Below are positions 22,775 through 31,341 of a DNA stretch of 64,000 nt, one piece after another. The stretch is from positions 1 to 64,000 of the forward strand of contig JBFMBU010000254.1 of assembly GCA_040755035.1 (NCBI GenBank), in the 5' to 3' direction. The stretch's first letter is position 1, and each line of letters begins with the position of its first letter. Under the pieces are notes generated by a model. The model saw only the letters and a program-made list of their open reading frames with translations, made no database searches and was not told where the DNA came from. This DNA comes from RBG-13-43-22 sp040755035 (lineage in GTDB: Bacteria > Desulfobacterota > RBG-13-43-22). Both the position numbers and the translations under genes were made by a program.

Positions 22775-23074
22775 ATGTACACATTGGTTCGAACGATAGG
22801 GCTTATACCCGGACCGGCTACCGAGGCCTTTCAAGTTGCACTGGAAATTACAGAATACCTGAACAAAAACTATTCGACTAATTTAAAGGTTTTCATCCCC
22901 ATATTCACCACATTGTCAAAGGTTGCCTGGATAGGGAATTACGAGAACCTGAGTATAATTGAGGAGATTAACCGAAAACTCAGAACGGATCAGGGGTATT
23001 GGGCGCTGGTAGCTAAAATGGGGGAAAAAGTAATCGAAGGTTCCGGAAAGGATGAATTGTTTCAATCCTTATAA
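22775..23074 (+). CDS. Small cytoplasmic protein of unknown function
   Basis: This 99-residue protein begins MYTLVRTIGLIPGPATEAFQ and continues VALEITEYLNKNYSTNLKVF and IPIFTTLSKVAWIGNYENLS, then EEINRKLRTDQGYWALVAKM. The alternating strand-helix layout recalls NIPSNAP/dimeric ferredoxin-like proteins, without a match I can name. AAGGAGG precedes the ATG. Only about ten bases separate it from the duplicated esterase tail (23086-23303), so a deletion probably joined the two. Confidence 0.55.
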   Translation: MYTLVRTIGLIPGPATEAFQVALEITEYLNKNYSTNLKVFIPIFTTLSKVAWIGNYENLSIIEEINRKLRTDQGYWALVAKMGEKVIEGSGKDELFQSL

Positions 23075-23085
23075 CCCCAGACAAG

Positions 23086-23303
23086 GGAGAGCCTCCTTGC
23101 CGGAATGGAAGAAATGGTCTAACGATCAGGGGGGACCCAAGAAAATTGCATTCAATGCCTCTTTTGACAAAGCGGATATAACGATGATGAACGAAGAACT
23201 GACCATAGAAGGAGTCTTTGCTGAACTTAACAAGACCATCAGTTCGCTTCCACCAAATGCTCAAAAGGCAGCCAAGGGCTTTCAATGGAACAGGCCTTGG
23301 TAG
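23086..23303 (+). pseudogene. Duplicated C-terminal fragment of the carboxylesterase
   Basis: The frame encodes ASLPEWKKWSNDQGGPKKIA, then FNASFDKADITMMNEELTIE and GVFAELNKTISSLPPNAQKA. This is almost identical to the last 70 residues of the esterase ending at 25616. The first part of the copy is missing. The match continues past the stop into the signal peptide of the next gene, so a tandem duplication of esterase plus small exported gene was followed by deletion of most of the first esterase copy. Confidence 0.9.
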
Positions 23304-23327
23304 GGATAGGGAGAAAAGGAGGAAGAC

Positions 23328-23696
23328 ATGAAAAAAGTATTTTCTTATATTTTGATGTTCTTTGTAGTTTTAAGTCTGGTTACAGTGGTTTCTGTCACTC
23401 AAGCGGCAGATACCCTAACCGGAACCTGGGATTTGGAAGTTACCTCCACCAGCGGCAAATACAACCCAACATTTATCTTACAACAAGATGATAAAGAAAT
23501 TACTGGCAACAATTTTTTCGTGGGAGGAAGTGCCGCTAAAATAAGAGGAAAAATCCAGGGAAGCGATTTCCAGCTTACTTATAAGATAGGACACATTGTA
23601 ATATACAAAGGAAAGATCGAGGGAGACCAGATCAGTGGTTCCGTCGATTTGGGACCTAACGATAAAGGCACCTTCACTGGGGTAAGAAAAAAATAA
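23328..23696 (+). CDS. Small exported beta-rich protein, copy 1
   Basis: This 122-residue protein has a signal peptide (MKKVFSYILMFFVVLSLVTV, cleavage after TQA) and a mature part of about 95 residues: LTGTWDLEVTS, FILQQDDKEITGNNFFVGGS, KIRGKIQGSDFQLTY, KGKIEGDQISGSVDLG. The repeated G-xIxG strands suggest a small beta barrel. Its first 50 codons are nearly identical to the copy at 25641; the mature parts have diverged. The family is unnamed and its function unknown. GGAGG lies just before the ATG. Confidence 0.7.
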   Translation: MKKVFSYILMFFVVLSLVTVVSVTQAADTLTGTWDLEVTSTSGKYNPTFILQQDDKEITGNNFFVGGSAAKIRGKIQGSDFQLTYKIGHIVIYKGKIEGDQISGSVDLGPNDKGTFTGVRKK

Positions 23697-23810
23697 GGGG
23701 TTTTTCTAAGTGGAAAGAGGGTAATTCTTCCTCCATTTATACACATCGTAGTGACCGAACCTATTTTTCAAATATTTTAATTCAGAATAAGAAGAAGGGG
23801 GGAAATTCAA

Positions 23811-25616
23811 ATGAAAAGATTTATATCTCTTTCTGGACAAATTGGAATAAGTTTTATCATCATTTGCCTCGTACTTTTTGCCGGATGCGCAGGCGTCCAA
23901 ACCTCGGGCAAGACGGCTATTGACCCAACGGTAAAAACAGCGTTTGGTCAAATTAAAGGTTTTGTAGATCAGGGCACCCTTATCTGGAAAGGTGTTCCTT
24001 TTGCCAGTCCCCCGGTAGGCTCTTTACGCTGGGCGCCACCCAAGGATCCGGTGCCCTGGGATGGTATCAGGGAAGCGACAACATCCGCCAAGAAGTGTAC
24101 ACAGCTTCAGACTACAATTGATTGGATTCGTACAGGGAAATTGGATCCGGACAGCAGTGAGGATTGCCTATACCTTGATATCTATCGCCCGGAACGTCCC
24201 ATACACCAGGGTCTACTCCCGGTGTATGTCTATATCCATGGGGGCTCTAACTTTGGGGGATCTGCCAGTCAATATGATGGTAAGGTCCTGGCGAAACAAT
24301 CGGACGTCGTGGCAGTTTTCGTCCAGTACCGGCTCGGACCTATGGGATGGTTCTTTCATCCGGCGATTCAGACCGGTGGGACGAACCGACTGACCGATTC
24401 GGGAAATTTCGGGACCCTTGACAATGTTCAGGCCCTGAAATGGATTCAGAAAAACATACAATCTTTTGGAGGGGACCCCCGTAATGTAACCATAACCGGA
24501 GAATCTGCCGGTGCACACAATGTCATGAATTTAGTTGTGTCTCCTCAGGGCAAGGGGTTATTCCATCAAGCCATGTCCCAAAGTGGTGGCATGGCTACTG
24601 TAACAACAACTTCAGCTCGAAATTCTGCCAATGTAATTATTGAAAAGATCATCAGGTATAAAGAGAATGTCGGGGTAGCGGAGGCTACGGCACGCCGCAC
24701 AGCCATGGAAAACGACGGGACACTTAAGGCCTTTTTAAATGAAATAGATTCAGGTACGTTCTGCATGGCCCAACTTAAATTTCTCCCAATGCCGCCTTTT
24801 CCTGCAATCGAAGACGGAACGGTAATCCCAAAGGGGGGTTGGATGCCCACTATTAAGGCAAAAGCACACAATATGGTCCCGATTATACTTGGCAGCAATG
24901 AATACGAAACCAAACCTTTTATGCCCCTATATTTTGGAATGGTTAAACCGTTGGGAGTACCTTCCAGTACTTATACCTGGTTTAATTTAACTGATGTCTT
25001 CAAAGGGAAACAAAAACCTGATGGAGGGATGATTACCGTCAATGATGTCCTTCCAACCCAGGCCGACAAAGACCTTTATGAGATCACGGGTTATCATGGG
25101 AGCCGGAACTGGACGGCCAAGTATGTAGATACAGTTGCCCGTGAATTGGCAAAAGTGCAAGACAACGTTTATGCTTACTTTTTTAGATGGGGAGGGAAAG
25201 GCTCCGGGCCGTCACCTTTCGATTTTGTATACGGGGCTGGGCATGGGGGAGAGATTCCTTTCTTTTTTGGGACGGAAAAAGGCCTCTTTGGTTACCCTTT
25301 TGTCCCCGCCAACGAGGCTGGCCGGAAAGAACTTCAGAAGGGCATGATGAAATATCTTGAGAATTTTGCCTGGTCCGGTAATCAGAACAACCCAAGCGGG
25401 AAAGCCTCCTTGCCGGAATGGAAGAAATGGTCTAACGATCAGGTTGGGCCCAAGAAAATAGTATTCAATGCCTCTTTTGAAAAGGCGAATATAACGATGA
25501 TGAACGAAGAACTGACCATAGAAGGAGTCTTTGCTGAACTTAACAAGACCATCAGTTCGCTTCCACCAAATGCTCAAAAGGCAGCCAAGGGCTTTCAATG
25601 GAACAGGCCTTGGTAG
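23811..25616 (+). CDS. Lipoprotein-type carboxylesterase (type B, para-nitrobenzyl esterase family)
   Basis: This 601-residue protein has a lipobox (LFAGCAG) after a hydrophobic signal, so it is probably membrane-anchored outside the cytoplasm. Type-B esterase features in order: IKGFVDQGTLIWKGVPFASP, SEDCLYLDIYRP, YIHGGSNFGGSASQY (oxyanion hole), TITGESAGAHNVM (catalytic serine), SNEYETKP (likely acid) and GAGHGGEIPFFFG (catalytic histidine). The substrate is unknown. Its 3' end is duplicated upstream at 23086-23303. Confidence 0.93.
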   Translation: MKRFISLSGQIGISFIIICLVLFAGCAGVQTSGKTAIDPTVKTAFGQIKGFVDQGTLIWKGVPFASPPVGSLRWAPPKDPVPWDGIREATTSAKKCTQLQTTIDWIRTGKLDPDSSEDCLYLDIYRPERPIHQGLLPVYVYIHGGSNFGGSASQYDGKVLAKQSDVVAVFVQYRLGPMGWFFHPAIQTGGTNRLTDSGNFGTLDNVQALKWIQKNIQSFGGDPRNVTITGESAGAHNVMNLVVSPQGKGLFHQAMSQSGGMATVTTTSARNSANVIIEKIIRYKENVGVAEATARRTAMENDGTLKAFLNEIDSGTFCMAQLKFLPMPPFPAIEDGTVIPKGGWMPTIKAKAHNMVPIILGSNEYETKPFMPLYFGMVKPLGVPSSTYTWFNLTDVFKGKQKPDGGMITVNDVLPTQADKDLYEITGYHGSRNWTAKYVDTVARELAKVQDNVYAYFFRWGGKGSGPSPFDFVYGAGHGGEIPFFFGTEKGLFGYPFVPANEAGRKELQKGMMKYLENFAWSGNQNNPSGKASLPEWKKWSNDQVGPKKIVFNASFEKANITMMNEELTIEGVFAELNKTISSLPPNAQKAAKGFQWNRPW

Positions 25617-25640
25617 GGATAGGGAGAAAAGGAGGAAGAC

Positions 25641-26009
25641 ATGAAAAAAGTATTTTCTTATATTTTGACGTTCTTTGTAGTTTTAAGTCTGGTTACAGTG
25701 GTTTCTGTCACTCAAGCGGCGGATAGTATGACCGGAACCTGGCGTGTAAATGTTCAAGACCCTCCCGACCCCAGGGCGGCCATTTTAACTTTTATTTTGC
25801 AACAAGAGGGCGAACAAATTGTTGGGACCCTTCACGGGCCGTACGGAGAAAAGAAAGTTAAAGGTAAAATTCAAGGTACCGATTTCGAATTAAAATATTT
25901 TTCCGTTATTAATATAACGTATAAAGGAAAGGTTGAAAGTAACAAGATCAGCGGTACCGTTGACTTTGAAAATGTCGGGTTGAGATCCTTCAAGGGTGAA
26001 AAGCAATAG
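25641..26009 (+). CDS. Small exported beta-rich protein, copy 2
   Basis: This 122-residue paralogue of the protein at 23328 shares the signal peptide MKKVFSYILTFFVVLSLVTV. The mature part reads MTGTWRVNVQDPPDPRAAIL, then FILQQEGEQIVGTLHGPYGE, KVKGKIQGTDFELKYF and KGKVESNKISGTVDFE. Same fold guess as copy 1. It lies 24 bases behind the esterase stop, the same spacing as the upstream copy, so the esterase and this gene may be co-transcribed. Confidence 0.7.
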   Translation: MKKVFSYILTFFVVLSLVTVVSVTQAADSMTGTWRVNVQDPPDPRAAILTFILQQEGEQIVGTLHGPYGEKKVKGKIQGTDFELKYFSVINITYKGKVESNKISGTVDFENVGLRSFKGEKQ

Positions 26010-26094
26010 AATTCAATATATTGTGTATTATTTTTTATTTAATGGTCAGATAGTCAAGATAACCTGTCTTCCAGCAACGCCACTTTTATCTAAA

Positions 26095-26201
26095 GGAGAG
26101 GCAAGGATATGGAGGAAATTTGAAACCCTCGTTTCTCAATTAAGAACTGGGGGTTTTTTTATAGAGGTCAACATCAAATCATACAAAAGGAGGGAATAAT
26201 C
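26095..26201 (+). promoter_or_regulatory. Leader of gene 26202 (repeat copy 1)
   Basis: A conserved leader shared with 26814-26920: GAGGCAAGGATATGGAGGAA, then AAACCCTC pairing with GGGGGTTT before a T-run (a terminator-like hairpin near 26123-26160), then ATAGAGGTCAACATCAAATC and the ribosome site. It could be an attenuator, a terminator of the preceding unit plus a promoter, or a duplicated element. Confidence 0.6.
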
Positions 26202-26705
26202 ATGGTCGCAAAGAAATCGTTGATTTTTGCAATAGGTCTTTTTGTCATTTCGGTTTGGATATGGGGTTCCGCTACCCCGGCGTTATCAGAAACTATTAAC
26301 TGTAAAGGCGAAGGGAAATCGGTTCCTCTGACGATGATAAACGATTCAACCGGTTCTATTATTGGGATTAACGAATCCAAGGGCTCTTTCACCTGTGATA
26401 GTGGTGAAACGGGTACCGAACATGATCTCCTTTTATGGGAACAAAATGAGCGCAAGGAACTTCTTATACAAGGATACTCCATATTAACGTTTAAGGATAA
26501 CTCAAAAATAATCATGAAATCTAAGTTTACCGAAATCCCGGACCCCAAGGGTGAGGCCCAATGGATCTTTAATGGAACGTCAGATATTCTCCGTGGGAAC
26601 ATGCGCTTTAATGGTATTAAAGGAAGCGGTTCTTTTAAAGGCAGACAGAATGGTTATAACATTGATATGGAATGGACTCTGACTTTCACTTTGCCTAAAA
26701 AGTGA
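26202..26705 (+). CDS. Exported protein of unknown function, ending TLPKK
   Basis: This 167-residue protein has a signal peptide (MVAKKSLIFAIGLFVISVWI, cleavage after ALSE) and a beta-rich mature part: SVPLTMINDSTGSIIGINES, FTCDSGETGTEHDLLLWEQN, KITMKS-like strands, and the end ILRGNMRFNGIKGSGSFKGR then TLTFTLPKK. The gene at 26921 has the same kind of leader and ends TLTYTLPKK, so the two are distant paralogues. Function unknown; it may be an allene-oxide-cyclase or lipocalin-like barrel. Confidence 0.65.
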   Translation: MVAKKSLIFAIGLFVISVWIWGSATPALSETINCKGEGKSVPLTMINDSTGSIIGINESKGSFTCDSGETGTEHDLLLWEQNERKELLIQGYSILTFKDNSKIIMKSKFTEIPDPKGEAQWIFNGTSDILRGNMRFNGIKGSGSFKGRQNGYNIDMEWTLTFTLPKK

Positions 26706-26813
26706 TCTATGAGATTAAAAAATAAAGCGCGGGGTTAAACACAGTCCACTCTGATTTAGTTTTTCATTATACCAACTTCAAATAATAATTATGAACCTTT
26801 GAGTAATTATTAG

Positions 26814-26920
26814 GGAGGCAAGGATATGTAGGAAATTTGAAACCCACGTTTTTGAGTTAAGAGGTAGGTTTTTTGTTTTATAGAGGTCAACATCAAATCA
26901 TAAAAAAGGAGAAAATGACC
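26814..26920 (+). promoter_or_regulatory. Leader of gene 26921 (repeat copy 2)
   Basis: It matches 26095-26201: GGAGGCAAGGATATGTAGGA, AAACCCAC pairing with GTAGGTTT then T-run, ATAGAGGTCAACATCAAATC, ribosome site AAGGAG. Compensating differences keep the hairpin in both copies. Confidence 0.6.
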
Positions 26921-27430
26921 ATGGCTACAAAAAAATCAACCGTTATTCTGTTCGGAATTTTGGTGGTCTTAGCCTGGGTCCTGGGGTCTCCCATTCTGGC
27001 AGGGGCCGAGACAAAGAATTTCAAGTATTTTAGCTACCCGAGTAAAGTAGAGACATTTCTGGTTGGGGATGTAGATGGACACAGGGTTTCTTTTAGTGTT
27101 GGGAAAACTTTCTTTTTGCTCGAAGACGGAGACATAGCGGTTTCAAATCAGGTTGTTACATCAGATATGATTAAATTTTTAGGTTCTTGGAACCAATATG
27201 GAATTTGGAAATTTACAGATGGTTCAACTATTACCCTCAAGGTTCAAGGTACCCTTGAGGAGGGAGGAAAAGCCAGTATAAAAAGTGAAATCATCAAGGG
27301 CACAGGCAGATTTGAGGGAGCTAAGGGAAGTTCAAGCTCTAAAATGAAATATCTTCCGATGGAAAAAGGGGACATTGCAGCAGTAGGATATGGAGAAGGT
27401 ACCCTTACCTATACCTTGCCAAAAAAATAA
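26921..27430 (+). CDS. Exported protein of unknown function, ending TLPKK (paralogue)
   Basis: About 169 residues from ATG 26921, which has AAGGAG nine bases upstream; the longer frame to 26873 lies inside the duplicated leader. Signal peptide MATKKSTVILFGILVVLAWV with cleavage after GAE-type residues. The mature part (KYFSYPSKVETFLVGDVDGH, WKFTDGSTITLKVQGTLEEG, IKGTGRFEGAKGSSSSKMKY, end TLTYTLPKK) contains the strand pair KGTGRFEGAKG typical of allene-oxide-cyclase-like barrels, but no firm family call is possible. Confidence 0.65.
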   Translation: MATKKSTVILFGILVVLAWVLGSPILAGAETKNFKYFSYPSKVETFLVGDVDGHRVSFSVGKTFFLLEDGDIAVSNQVVTSDMIKFLGSWNQYGIWKFTDGSTITLKVQGTLEEGGKASIKSEIIKGTGRFEGAKGSSSSKMKYLPMEKGDIAAVGYGEGTLTYTLPKK

Positions 27431-27450
27431 TTATTAATACCAGGGTAATT

Positions 27451-27530
27451 AGGACGTTGTCCACCGAGTTCACTTTTTATTAATTAGCATGATTCCAATA
27501 TATTTCCTGAAGTCAGTGGACAACATCCCT
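27451..27530. repeat. Imperfect inverted repeat (REP-like)
   Basis: AGGACGTTGTCCACCGAGTT (from 27451) and AAGTCAGTGGACAACATCCC (27510-27529) pair over about 20 positions with few mismatches, 35 bases apart. The GTTGTCCAC core differs from the ACGTTC motif family seen elsewhere. It separates the AT-rich block from the ABC exporter genes. The rest of 27431-27649 shows nothing. Confidence 0.6.
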
Positions 27531-27649
27531 TAATCCGTCTTTAACCGCACTTTTTTCCCTTCTTTTTTTGTCTCATGATATGGCAGTTAGGACTGGGACC
27601 ATCTCCTCTTCCTCATCCCTCCTTTCTCGTGGAACTTCGGCTTCCGCAG

Positions 27650-29419
27650 TCACTCTCCATTTTTATTATACTGCAACTGGTAAAGCCGGTAATAAAACCC
27701 TTTTCTCAGCATCAACGTTTCATGGCTGCCGTCCTCCACCAGCCGTCCTTCATGCAAAACCAGGATCCTGCGGGCCTGGCGCAGGGTGAAGAGACGATGG
27801 GCGATAATCAGAGCGGTCCGGCCTTGGAGCAGCCGGGAAAGGGCCTCCTGGGCCAGGGTTTCGGTGTAGGTGTCCACCTGGGAGGTAGCCTCATCCAGGA
27901 CCAGGATGCGGGGATTGCGGACCATGACCCGGGCTAGGGCTACCAGTTGCTGTTCCCCGGCGGAGAGGGCGTTCATGGAGCGGAGCTCTTTTTTTTCCAG
28001 CACAGGACCTAAATGTACGGCATCAACTATTTTATCCCATTGGATGTCTGGATGGTAACCCTCTTGGAGCAATATGTTTTCCCGCAGGTCCCCGGAAAAG
28101 AGGACCGTTTCCTGCGGCACCAGTCCGATCAGAGAGCGGAGTTGTTTCTTGGGCAGGCCCCTGATATCCCGGCCGTCGATCAGGATCCTTCCCGCCTGGG
28201 GTGTATAAAAACCCTCGATCAGACGAATCAGAGTGCTTTTCCCCCCGCCGGTCATGCCCACAATGGCGGTCACCTCTCCGGCCGGGATGGTGAAGGAAAG
28301 ATCCTTGATCACCGGGTTGCCCGGGGTGTAGGCAAAACGGACTTTTTCAAAACAAATTTCCCCTTTAAAAGAATCATCGGCTTCTCCGGCGGAAAAGGGG
28401 ACGTCTTCCTCGGCCTTTTCATCCATGATCTCGAAGATTCGCTCCAGGGAGGCCATGGCCGACTGCATGACACTGTATTTTTCGGTCATTTCCCTCAAGG
28501 GCCGAAAGAACATCTGGATATAGGAGAGAAAGGCCACCAGAGACCCCAGGGTCAGGGTCTGTTGAAGCACCTGCCCCCCACCACGCCAGATCAGAAGGGC
28601 CACGGCCAGGGTGGAAATGAGCTCCATCAGGGGCATAAAAAGGGCAAAGACCCGGACCTGATAGAGACCGGCCTGAAAAGCCTGATGGTTTACCAGCCGG
28701 AAATCATCATTTCTTTTTTTCTCCCGCACCAGAATCTGGATCAGGGCCAGCCCGGAGAGGCTTTCCTGTAAGAAGGCGTTCAACTGGGCCACCCTCTGGC
28801 GCAGGTCTCGAAAGGCGTTCCGGGCCTTGCGGCTGAAGAAACGGGCAGCGATAAAAATCACCGGGATCAGGGTGAAGGTTACCAGAGCCAGTTTCGCATT
28901 TAAATAAAACAGAACAGCCAGGATGCCCAGGGCCAGAAAGAGGTCTTTGAACAGAGTGGCCAGCAGGGATTTGACCATCTCATTCAGATTTTCAATATCA
29001 TTGGTGGCTCGTGTGGCCAACCGGCCAATGGAATGTTTTTGATAATAGTCCAGGGGCAGGGCAATAAGATGGGAAAAGAGCTTCAGACGCAGGGCATGCA
29101 TGACCCGTTGTCCCAGCTTTTCCAGGACCATGGCCTGAAAGTACTGGAGACCAAAATTGAGGGAAAGAACCAAAAACAGGACCAGGGCGATTGGCCGCAA
29201 TCCCTTCCAGTCCCCGGCCAGGATGTGCCGGTCGATGGCTGTTTTGACCAGATAGGGCGGAATCAGATCCAGCAGGGTCAAACCGATGGAAAGGGAAACC
29301 CCGGCCAGCCAATGCCCCCGCCAGGGCCACAAAAAGGGAAAGAGCCTTTTCAACAGGCCGAAATCATAGGGACGTCCCAGACGGTCATCCTCAATATAGC
29401 CAAAATCACCCGGCGGCAT
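27650..29419 (-). CDS. ABC exporter half-transporter, subunit with consensus glutamate
   Basis: This 589-residue protein has an N-terminal six-span membrane domain (residues about 40-320) and a nucleotide-binding domain: Walker A GMTGGGKST, Q-loop GLVPQETVLF, signature LSAGEQQ, Walker B ILVLDEATS with glutamate, and H-loop IIAHRL. The signature departs from LSGGQ, as in heterodimeric exporters whose second site is degenerate. It follows its partner directly (stop TAA, then ATG). MdlB/TM288-like; the cargo is unknown, with lipids, peptides or drugs possible. Confidence 0.92.
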   Translation of the reverse strand: MPPGDFGYIEDDRLGRPYDFGLLKRLFPFLWPWRGHWLAGVSLSIGLTLLDLIPPYLVKTAIDRHILAGDWKGLRPIALVLFLVLSLNFGLQYFQAMVLEKLGQRVMHALRLKLFSHLIALPLDYYQKHSIGRLATRATNDIENLNEMVKSLLATLFKDLFLALGILAVLFYLNAKLALVTFTLIPVIFIAARFFSRKARNAFRDLRQRVAQLNAFLQESLSGLALIQILVREKKRNDDFRLVNHQAFQAGLYQVRVFALFMPLMELISTLAVALLIWRGGGQVLQQTLTLGSLVAFLSYIQMFFRPLREMTEKYSVMQSAMASLERIFEIMDEKAEEDVPFSAGEADDSFKGEICFEKVRFAYTPGNPVIKDLSFTIPAGEVTAIVGMTGGGKSTLIRLIEGFYTPQAGRILIDGRDIRGLPKKQLRSLIGLVPQETVLFSGDLRENILLQEGYHPDIQWDKIVDAVHLGPVLEKKELRSMNALSAGEQQLVALARVMVRNPRILVLDEATSQVDTYTETLAQEALSRLLQGRTALIIAHRLFTLRQARRILVLHEGRLVEDGSHETLMLRKGFYYRLYQLQYNKNGE

Positions 29420-31174
29420 TTAAAATTTCCCCTGTCGCAATTCCATTTCCAGCAACTGATAGCGGTACAGGCGGGCATAAGGACCGTCCCGGTCAAGTAG
29501 ATGCTCATGTTCCCCCTGTTCTACCACCTTCCCGGATTCCAAAAAGAATATTTCATCCGCATCTTCCCAACCCACCAGACGATGGGTGATGAAAACCAGG
29601 GTCCGGTCCTTCTTGAATTCCTTCAAATTTTCACGGATCTGGAACTCGGTATTAAGGTCCACAGAGGAGAGCGTATTGTCCAAGATCAGCAGGGCCGGAT
29701 TAGCCAGTAGAGCCCGGGCCAGAGAAAGCCTTTGTTTCTGTCCTCCGGAGAGGAGAACACCCTTCTCCCCCACCACAGTGTCCAGGCCCTGTGGAAAGGT
29801 CCGTACTTCCTCCTCCAGGGCAGCGACTTTGAGCACCTCCCAGAGCTGCCCTTCTTCGGCCTCCGGCCGGACCAGAAGCAGATTGGCCCGGATGGTATCG
29901 GAAAAAAGGAAAGGTTCCTGGGGAACCAGGGAAACGGTCTTTCTCAGGTCACCCAGAGGGATTTGGCGGAGATCCTGGCCGTTAAGACAGATCTTCCCCC
30001 GAAAGGGGTCCAGAAGCCGGACCAGCAGGAGGGCCAGGGTGGTCTTACCTGACCCGGTTTTCCCGCTGATAATATAGAAGCGGCCCGGTTTCATGTCCAG
30101 GCTGATCCCTTCCAGGGCCTTTTTCTCCTCCCCGGGATAGGAAAAGGATAGGCTTTCCACCCGGAGTTCGGGCCTGGGCCAAGCGGGAGGCGCAATAACT
30201 CCCGGGCGGTCGGCGATTTCCGGGGATTCGCTTAAAACCCGTTCAATCCTTGCCAGGGAAACCGCCCCCCTTTTGATCAGATTAAAGCCCCAGCCCAGGG
30301 CCGTCACCGGCCAGGTCAGGAGTTGAAGATAACTGATAAAGGCCACAAAGTCGCCGGTGGTGATCTCCTGATCCAGGACCTGTCTTCCGCCTACCCAGAG
30401 GACCACCACCAGACTGAGATTGGTCAATAAAACGGACATGGGGAAGAGGGTGCTGGTAACCCGGGCCAGAGCGATATTCTGATCCTGATAATCCTGACTC
30501 AACCGCGCCAATCCCGCCTCTTCCCGCGCCTCCAGGGTGTAGGCCTTGATCACCAGGATTCCGGCCAGGCTCTCCCGCACCTTTTCCATAATCAGGGCAA
30601 AAGTGCCCTGGACCTTTTCAAACCGTTGATGAAGCATCTTGCTCAACCGTTGGGTAAGAAAAGCGGCCAGGGGCATGGGCCAGAGGGAGATCAGGGTCAG
30701 TTGGGGATTGATATAGGCCATAAAAGCGATGGCCGCCGATCCCAGTACCAGGGCATCCAACAGGGAAACCAGTCCCATGCCCATGGCCATTCTGACCGCT
30801 TCCATGTCATTGGTGGCGTGGGCCATTAAATCGCCGATGGAGGTTCGCTGGTAATAGGATTGGGAAAGGCTCAGCAAATGGGCGAAGAGCCGGTTGCGCA
30901 GGGCTTCTTCGACCCTGCGGCCCTGGCCGAAAATCAACCGCCTCCAGAACATACGGAAAAGAAAGATCAGGGAAGCGGCAGCGATGATTCCCAGGACATA
31001 AGGGATCAGGCGGCTGCCCGCCGCCGAACCGGAGGTCAGGGCGTCGATGGCGCCCTTAATGAAGCGGGGGATGGACAGTTGCAAAAAATCAACGGAAAAG
31101 AGAAATAGGATGCCGAAAAGCAAAGGGACCCATCCCTGGCGCAGGTAAGGGAAAAGGAGACGATAGGATTGCAT
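29420..31174 (-). CDS. ABC exporter half-transporter, subunit with degenerate site
   Basis: This 584-residue protein has six membrane spans followed by a nucleotide-binding domain: GKTGSGKTT (Walker A), SLVPQEPFLF, signature LSGGQKQRLSLARALL, and Walker B LLILDNTLSSVD where the catalytic glutamate is replaced by asparagine; H-loop ITHRL is kept. Together with the next gene it forms a heterodimer with one full and one weak ATP site, MdlA/TM287-like. The cargo cannot be read from the sequence. The two ORFs are adjacent without a gap. Confidence 0.92.
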   Translation of the reverse strand: MQSYRLLFPYLRQGWVPLLFGILFLFSVDFLQLSIPRFIKGAIDALTSGSAAGSRLIPYVLGIIAAASLIFLFRMFWRRLIFGQGRRVEEALRNRLFAHLLSLSQSYYQRTSIGDLMAHATNDMEAVRMAMGMGLVSLLDALVLGSAAIAFMAYINPQLTLISLWPMPLAAFLTQRLSKMLHQRFEKVQGTFALIMEKVRESLAGILVIKAYTLEAREEAGLARLSQDYQDQNIALARVTSTLFPMSVLLTNLSLVVVLWVGGRQVLDQEITTGDFVAFISYLQLLTWPVTALGWGFNLIKRGAVSLARIERVLSESPEIADRPGVIAPPAWPRPELRVESLSFSYPGEEKKALEGISLDMKPGRFYIISGKTGSGKTTLALLLVRLLDPFRGKICLNGQDLRQIPLGDLRKTVSLVPQEPFLFSDTIRANLLLVRPEAEEGQLWEVLKVAALEEEVRTFPQGLDTVVGEKGVLLSGGQKQRLSLARALLANPALLILDNTLSSVDLNTEFQIRENLKEFKKDRTLVFITHRLVGWEDADEIFFLESGKVVEQGEHEHLLDRDGPYARLYRYQLLEMELRQGKF

Positions 31175-31341
31175 AGAAAGGCCAAAGGTTATGTGTGTGA
31201 GACCATGAAAAAGTTACAGACTATATGGGGAAAAGCGGCCCGTCAATGAAAAAATATTTCCCGGTTTTGTTTAGATACTTACTCGAAAAGTCTGATGATT
31301 TGTCTCTCACTTTCGAGACCCACCATTTCAGATAGATTTGG

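Noticed and set aside
26095..26201. Cyclic-di-GMP (GEMM) riboswitch before the small exported gene
   Set aside because: The leader contains GGCAAGG but lacks the GEMM core and tetraloop pattern; only a terminator-like hairpin is clear.
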